Part shown: positions 57,905-64,000 of the stretch, piece by piece
How positions within the stretch are numbered: the stretch's first letter is position 1
How the letters are laid out: each line of letters starts with the position of its first letter
Source of the DNA: Sclerodactyla briareus
Taxonomy: Eukaryota > Echinodermata > Holothuroidea > Dendrochirotida > Sclerodactylidae
NCBI GenBank assembly: GCA_026419785.1
Contig: JAODTK010001998.1
Location: 1-64,000, forward strand
DNA: 64,000 bases
Direction: 5' to 3'
Translations under genes and position numbers: made by a program
The notes under the pieces: model-generated
Database searches by the model: none
What the model saw: the letters and a program-made list of their open reading frames with translations, nothing else
Told to the model about the DNA's origin: nothing

Positions 57905-58400
57905 TGTTGGCGGGGGGAGTGCCGCGTGGCTTGGCTGCGGTCGGGCGCCCTCCATGAAGCATTGGACTTGCTCTGTTAACTGTTCGGTCAGTGCTAACCT
58001 CATTTACTATTCAATAGTGGCGACTTGGCGCCGAGACTCGTGTTATTCATTAGTTCCGATTGGCGCGCCAAGTAAATTGCGTAATTAGGATTTGTATGCT
58101 TGACCATTGTTATTATGTTACTAGAGTAAGGCCGTAGTTCCCCTAATTGTTCGTTATACTTCTATTTGTCTCTATAATAAAGGTTCGAGAGGCAATCTTT
58201 GTATTTGCTCATCCACGGGTTAGTGGAGTGAGCGTCGTTTCAAGTAGATGGGTCATTCTCATATAGATTGCCGTTCTGCAGAGACGTTTACCGATCGGTG
58301 CGATTTGAATACTCCAATATATTCAAGGGCTGAAATAATCCCCGTGCCGATTATATAATATCGTTGTGTGGAGACAATCCTATTGAGTTCAGCGAGGTCT
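57905..58400 (+). repeat. LTR-like sequence downstream of pol
   Basis: A purine run (GGCGGGGGGAG, 57910-57920) resembling a polypurine tract precedes TGCCGCGTGGC. The polyadenylation-like AATAAAGG lies at 58179. The right end and a second LTR were not found. Confidence 0.35.
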
Positions 58401-58567
58401 ATATTTAAAACGGGATAACTGTAAGTTGTTATACTATTACTAGTTTAGCCATTATCTAAATTATTTACACCATATGAAGCATTTTGATATATCTTCCCCT
58501 ACCCCCTTATTTCTCTTTAACTAATGGGATGTTTATTTCCTTTACATAGAATGGCTAACATTATAGG

Positions 58568-58711
58568 AAGTTCCCGGACGTGTGGATAGAGGCGAAAGAC
58601 ACAAAACGGAAAACAGAGGCGGAAAACGAACGTGAAACAGTCGCAGAAAATATGGCTGAACAATTTGAAAGTAATTTGAACAATTTATTATCGAATACAG
58701 TTTTAATGTAA
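58568..58711 (+). pseudogene. Short gag-like charged ORF
   Basis: Reads KFPDVWIEAKDTKRKTEAEN then ETVAENMAEQFESNLNNLL and a stop. The position after an LTR-like stretch and the coiled, charged character suggest the start of a retrotransposon gag, but homology is not demonstrated. Confidence 0.3.
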
Positions 58712-59124
58712 AGAACGATCTCACACGATATTTTGAAATGTAAGTTGGAACATTATACTGAAACGAGGCTGGCAGATGGAGTCGAGTTGAATGTGATCTG
58801 AAGTGAAGGCAAAGATGGACGAAACGAAGTGACGAGACTGATCAGGATTGAAGGAGAATTAAGAATAATTAAAAGCGACGATTTAGGAAGCCACTCCGTT
58901 TTTTAAACGTAAATCATAAACTTAGCCAGTTAATTAGTAATAAATTATCAGATAATTAGTTTTAGCTCGTAAGGCATTTTATGTAATGACGCGTCCATAG
59001 AATAATTTATTCTTTGCTCAAAATAGTTACTATATAGTGCAAGCAACTCAGTACGCTCTTCGATTCATTCATTAGTAGAGCGAATATCGGACAAGACGAT
59101 TGACCATCAAAAGAACCCGTGACA

Positions 59125-60563
59125 GTTCTCACATGGAGTCCTCGTACTAACAGCAATCCAATCATGAATCCTGCATACCCACATCCCCCACGCAACTATA
59201 TTCGACCTAACCGACGAAACTATAGGTTGCTTTCTTGAACACACTGTTGAAAATAGCCTAGGTATACAGTGTTAACTCCTGGATTTGTGCATTGCCAAGT
59301 GTTTACCTAGCTATTACATTCTGATAGCGCTCGTTTTAAATCCCATGTTATGGTAAACCTGCAGACGATTGCCATCAGTATTGGTTAGTTCTCTGGCCTG
59401 GATTACAATCAACCTGGACGAGGCGACAGGGGTAGTAGCAGTACAGATGAATCCTCTGCGGACGGGTCTTGGATGCGTCGGACAACACCAATTGTAAACA
59501 CTCTTCCATAGTAAAACGATTTTCCCATAGCCCCATCATTAATAACTGATAGAGCTCCTTACCAGTTGTTTTACTGATATATTACACTTTCTTCATACAG
59601 GATTTTGATGTTGAATTACAGCATAATAGTATGCATGGTTGAGACACTTGTGGTTGTATTGTTTATCGAGTGCCATATGTGGAAGTATGTCTTCCATCGT
59701 TGTCCGCTTAATCTGACATCTTGAAGATAATATATAACAATTATCGTCGGCATCTACACCCTTAACTATCGGACTTTCTGCAGAAGTCGATCCGATCAAG
59801 CATACAACCCAGAGAAATTCAGATCTACAGCTCCTCCACGCCCCATCAAATGTTGTATTCATACAGCATTGTGTCCTCGAAACACAGTTGCAAAAGACTG
59901 TAGTCGATTAATAGTGTGCGTGATTTGAACAGGTAGACTAGTATCTCGAGAATGGGGAAATCTCTCTCCTTAAACTTTCTGACTAGCCATCCTAGGACGC
60001 AGGTGTCGCCCAAAGCATGCGCCGATACAGGTTTTCCAAAGAGGGGGGCTGATATTCGTGCTGTAGCTGTACGAGTGCATACCGATCGATCCCTATTGCG
60101 TGCGCGCACCATCACGAGCAATCTCGCGTAGCGTACTAACTGTATCGATACGACAGACGCGATTCCCTATGTTCGTGCAGCGCACAACACAAGCGCGTAG
60201 CGCGAAGTCTCTTTGGCGTTGGTCCAGTGCCCGCCTTAGAGCCCTGGACTGTAGACTCCAGATGCTGTATATTGTAATCTGAAGCTCATTTGGGAACTTT
60301 TATTGTGCGTATGGTGACAGAATCCTAGAAACTTAAATCATGGACAAATTCATATATTCTGCACATCATAAAGGAGAGGTGAATATAATAGGCCTATTTC
60401 AAGTCACTGAGACGCCGCCTTATAAGTGATGTACGCGCGCCACGCATGTTGCTATACCAGAACAAGACCCCCCAATGTGCGTGTAGCGCACCATCTTGGA
60501 TCTGCCGCGCGAAGTCCTTCAGGCGTGGGCCCAGAGCGCCTCGGGGCCCTGCAGCTTTGGTTT
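59125..60563 (+). repeat. Direct duplication, copy B (~1.45 kb)
   Basis: Same block order as copy A. The segment at 59601-59932 begins at the same acceptor (CTTCATACAG|GATTTTGATG) and ends at AACAG|GTAGAC. On the minus strand a frame at 59593-59862 is open where copy A is broken, and vice versa on the plus strand, so neither copy shows a clearly selected reading frame. Confidence 0.8.
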
Positions 60564-60940
60564 TCTATATGCTCTCTATGGCAATCTAGGAACATTTTTA
60601 TCGTGACTTTGGTTGACGAGATTCTGGAAATTATCAAGATACTCATATAATTATGTTCTTCATAAACGGACGTCTGCAAATATCTGAGTTTAGGTCCGAG
60701 TCATGATCCCCTTTGATTTGGCGGGCTATTTCTGTGTGCCATACCACGAAAAAACCCCAATGTGCGCCTAGCTGGGCGGTATAGCGGAAGTCCTTCCGCC
60801 GTGGGAGTTTGTAGGATTCCTAGGTACTCTCTAGTGAAATCAGTGAGGCTCATTTGGAACATTTTAATCGTGATTCGTTTTGACAAACTCTAGAAAATTA
60901 TTAAGATGATTCATATAATTCTGTCATCATAGAGAACAAG
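60170..60940 (+). repeat. Three tandem ~280 bp sub-repeats
   Basis: Each has GTGTAGCGC or GCCTAGC, a GCGAAGTC(C/T)..TT box, GGCGTGGG..CAG or GTGGGAG, GGAACATTTTTA.CGTGA, GG(T)TTGACA and TTCATATAATTCTG. They diverge progressively to the right. Confidence 0.65.
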
Positions 60941-61469
60941 TTTACCGACGTCATTGTAAGTTGACATAAGCACAAGGTCAATCAGGTTAAGAGTATACAG
61001 TATGATCAAGTCGATTGATAACCACCGGACTAATTCACGAAAGGGGAGGGAGGAGCTGACCTACCAAGCAAAAACACTGAAAAAGGAGGGGCTGAAGCCG
61101 TACAAAGCCCCCTCCTTGAATCCGCACACCCCCCGAAGATGCTATCGACTTTGTCGTAATGTCTCCTCATAAGACAATGCCCCTAGCAACACCGAGTACA
61201 GAAACACCTCTGCTAAGACCGTCCCCCCCAAACCCGCGCAGCTCCACTCTGTAGAAACTGTTTGGGTCCTTGGGGCGGGGAATATACTGTAATATTACTA
61301 ATAATGAATTGTCCTCATCTACCCATATTGTCGTCATCTACATGCCCACCACGGATGATGACATATCCTCTACCTTTTAAAGTGCGTCTCTTCGCTATTA
61401 GAACACGTTTCCAGTATTTCAACCATGTTCCCTCCTGAATGTCCCACGCCGCGTGTTTCACCACGTGTC
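60941..61469. other. No recognised gene
   Basis: Includes a GAGGGGCTG / CCCCTCC-rich piece at 61040-61140. Nothing coding. Confidence 0.3.
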
Positions 61470-61712
61470 CAAGTGGTTACTTGTGAGAGTACGAGCGCTG
61501 TAATGTGGCAGCCCTATTGGAAGTCCCCGGGTGGGGGGGGATAGCAATGGAGTGACTTACTAAATGGTGTCGGCTGGAGAGAACAAGCCAGAGGTGTGCG
61601 TTGCTGTAGATAGTACGGGTTTGATAAGTCACTGATGATCAGGGGTAATACTCCTGTAAAGCAATTTGAGCAATCTTCGACGTGGGAAAGCACTTTTAAG
61701 ACGAGATATTAT
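61470..61712 (+). repeat. LINE/SINE 3'-tail element, copy 2
   Basis: GCAGCCCTATTGGAAGTCCC, GTGACTTACT, AGTACGGGTTTGATAAGTCACT, CTGTAAAGCAATTTGAGCA, TCTTCGACGTGG and AAAGCACTTTTAAGACGA parallel 37221-37452. Confidence 0.6.
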
Positions 61713-61897
61713 ATATCATACCCCAGCTAATGCAACAGGGAAATTCTACTTTTGATTGTGCACTGGTTATGTTTAAGAGCAACATTGTTTTGCATATGTC
61801 GCCCTCCTTTTTCGCCAGTTGTTACCAACGATCCCTCCTTCCTTGATACACAATTCATGATGCTCATCTTCAATTATACACTTTTTTCGCTTTTCAG

Positions 61898-61972
61898 GTC
61901 ACCCAAGTAGCTTTCGGCTGTCCGCCTAATAATCCTTACATAGAGAAACCACTGGGGATGTGCTTAACCTGA
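61898..61972 (+). CDS. Possible further CatSper-type exon with GCPP motif
   Basis: Strong acceptor TTTTTTCGCTTTTCAG, then VTQVAFGCPPNNPYIEKPLG and a stop at 61970. A conserved glycine-cysteine motif after a beta strand is found in CatSper auxiliary ectodomains as I recall them, so this could be a downstream exon of the gene at 39728 across the rearranged block. The donor is unclear, and the stop may only mean that splicing occurs earlier. Confidence 0.3.
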   Translation, partial: VTQVAFGCPPNNPYIEKPLGMCLT

Positions 61973-64000
61973 AACTTTTTTGCTCCCAAGGTAGCGTATT
62001 GGGCGGCGTGACCAAGAAATGTAGTCTTATGAAGCATTCTCCTTGGGAAATTTGTCATTTTATGGAACTAATCACACGGAATTGAATGTACGACTTTACA
62101 TCGAGTCCGATTACAAGCAGCTCCGCCAGCTACATCTGACTATATATACGGCAGTTGAAAATCTTGTACCAAATATTCAGTAATCATATACTTACCGATG
62201 ACATATCTTACACAGTGAGGCGGTTACCTTAAGGTACAAGGTCACAAATGGATTTTCATAAAAATCATAACCTGCTTCTGTATTTTCATTAATAATGCTT
62301 CCACCATAAAATCGGTTTGAATCCATGTTTGATACTGGCGTTTCATTGACCAAAGTAGTTTACATGCAATATACACTAGCCGAAATAGCGCAACCCGTTC
62401 AATATTCTAGTAAAAAGCACGCGAAGGGCGAGCGCGTTTTCTCACTTCCCAAAAATCTGCCCCAAAGAAACAGACGCGCAAGTGTGCGCGTTTTTTGTAG
62501 CGGATTTTTCTGTATCCAACGTGTGGACGTGCCCGCGAAAAATCGAGAGTCACTTTGCAACTCGTTGCGTCAGTGCGCGTTTCGATCTCCGTGCTCAATA
62601 ATCTTTTTGACGCGCATTGGTTGTTTATATAGATCACCGCACGAGCTAACATAAAAAATCCCTCGTGACGTCAGGAGGTTCTCTCTACACAGGTACAAAA
62701 TCCATTTATACTGTCATTTAAGTCAATTATTCCAATTTCAACAACGACCATTGCTTTTTTGATTCCATTTCGCCACGAGCAGAGCGAGAATTATGAAAGC
62801 GGTTTTTCGTACCATTGTACTTCTAAGGCGTCATGGTCTATATCTAAAGTATGCAGATACCTGTACCGTGTAACTTTAGTCATCCCTGTAATCCCGTTCC
62901 ACAAGTCATAGGTCCCTAAGGGATACACTACCACACAATGACATGCTATATTTATAAAATTTTTTTTTTTTTTGAATACCACAAAGGTTATAATTTTCCT
63001 GCCAAATACAACGTTAAAACTCGAATATCGACCACTCCTCGTCGCCACCAGAAAATCATTTTACAGATCTTTCGTACTCGACCTATATTGAACTCTTGTA
63101 TCCTCATTTTCCATTTTAGCCATCGATTTATTTCGAGAGGTTTGTGGGGCTATGTTACTCAAGTCTGCTGCCGCGCTGCTAATCATTGAGTTTTAAGCTC
63201 ATATCATTCTGAAAATTTAACCTTCGACTTTATCGATTTGTTAGTGGCCTTAAATATTCTTATACCATTATGAAAATCTTCCAGGAACTCTCCCAATATG
63301 TTAAATCAGTCATCAAATATTCCATTGAATTTGGCCGTATTGAATATGTTATATTCATTTGCTCCAGTTAACTCTATATAAGGCCCTGTCGGCCATTACC
63401 GGGAGGATGACCGAGTGAGTTCGGCAAATTTTTTGGATTATTCGGCCCAGGGAAATTCGAAAATTATGCTGTGGTGGCTGTGCTGATACACGATGGAAAA
63501 CCGCGTAAGAACAGAGTGCTTCGGTGTTTGGACGAGTAACCCGAGTGAATACGGAGTGCCACCGACCAACCGGGAAAAGACACCTCGAGCATCACAGAGT
63601 TGATACTCGAGTAAACCGAGTAAGGGCCGCACATCATAACAATTTTTCTATCGTTCTGCTACATACACGCTCTTTATAGATTTCAGGCTGAACCAGGACG
63701 GGAGAGGGTCGTGTTGTAACAACTTGTCATGATACTGTACATTATCACCACATATCCTTACATCACATATCGAAAGTGTTCGAAAAAACCTCATTCCTAA
63801 ATGACGTCATATCGAAAAATGGTACGAGTCGTACGATAAATCGTTGAGCTCAACGATAATAGGAAATATTGATTATCGAACGCCGGGAATGGCTTTTCTC
63901 CACATTGGAATGGTTTGACAAAAAATAGCGAACTCAAGTCCCTCCGCCATGTGTAGGGTGGGTTCCAGCCGCATATTAATATGGTCCGGTATTAATCGGC
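61973..64000. other. Unassigned; CpG-rich segment and TATA-like site
   Basis: 62400-62660 is CpG-rich (GGGCGAGCGCG, GACGCGCATTGG) and could be promoter sequence or a non-autonomous transposon. TATATAAGGCCC at 63374 precedes a CGAGT-rich stretch. No exon, RNA gene or mobile-element end is supported. Confidence 0.3.

Noticed and set aside
54790-60563. Copies A and B interpreted as the two LTRs of one gypsy element
   Set aside because: The pol frame starts within about ten bases of copy A with no primer-binding site, gag or protease between. Copy B continues past the end of A in sub-repeats. No TG...CA ends were found.
62325-62654. 109-codon frame as a gene
   Set aside because: CpG-rich sequence that is open by composition on both strands, with no splice sites, start context or recognisable motif.

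Overview
The window is AT-leaning animal genomic DNA with spliced genes and no bacterial signature. Dense interspersed repeats, frequent AGGCCTAG motifs, many long poly-G/poly-C tracts, arrays of a GGTCAAAGGTCATC-type satellite, and several LINE, hAT, Helitron and Ty3/gypsy remnants suggest a marine deuterostome, most likely an echinoderm. The class is not certain from sequence alone. Most long open frames here are chance or repeat shadows; gene calls below rest on splice sites with matching phase, not on ORF length.

Layout. 81-4535: large imperfect inverted repeat (foldback element) with a second inverted repeat nested inside. 4536-8700: mostly unassigned sequence. 8728-12261: two candidate exons of an unidentified plus-strand gene, separated by a tandem array (9035-11400) that is split by a non-autonomous hAT element. 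12262-19335: SINE pieces, a hAT transposase remnant, a minus-strand Helitron (17008-17742) and a tRNA-derived SINE. 19336-27400: satellite-like arrays, a LINE reverse-transcriptase fragment (23740-24640) and members of two repeat families. 27650-33130: a GC-rich first-exon-like stretch, a candidate minus-strand exon, and two tandem arrays. 34390-38432: another poly-G repeat copy, the 3' end of a CR1/Rex1-type LINE, a LINE/SINE tail, and a second Helitron (plus strand).

39728-54296 holds the main gene. At least thirteen plus-strand exons with good acceptors and donors can be chained; every junction that can be tested keeps phase, except that two exons contain an apparent frameshift. The product has beta-propeller-like strands and, as I recall the family, the Cys and aromatic pattern of a CatSper epsilon/delta-type auxiliary subunit of the sperm calcium channel. 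Its introns contain a hAT MITE, a LINE fragment in a satellite array, a poly-G repeat, minisatellites and an unexplained 100-codon ORF.

54480-60940 is a rearranged block. Two direct copies of a ~1.45 kb segment flank a broken Ty3/gypsy pol, an LTR-like stretch and a short gag-like ORF. Copies and pol alike are littered with single-base indels, so decay or low-accuracy assembly consensus must be separated. 60940-64000 contains a LINE/SINE tail and a possible further CatSper-type exon with a GCPP motif near 61898; the rest is unassigned.
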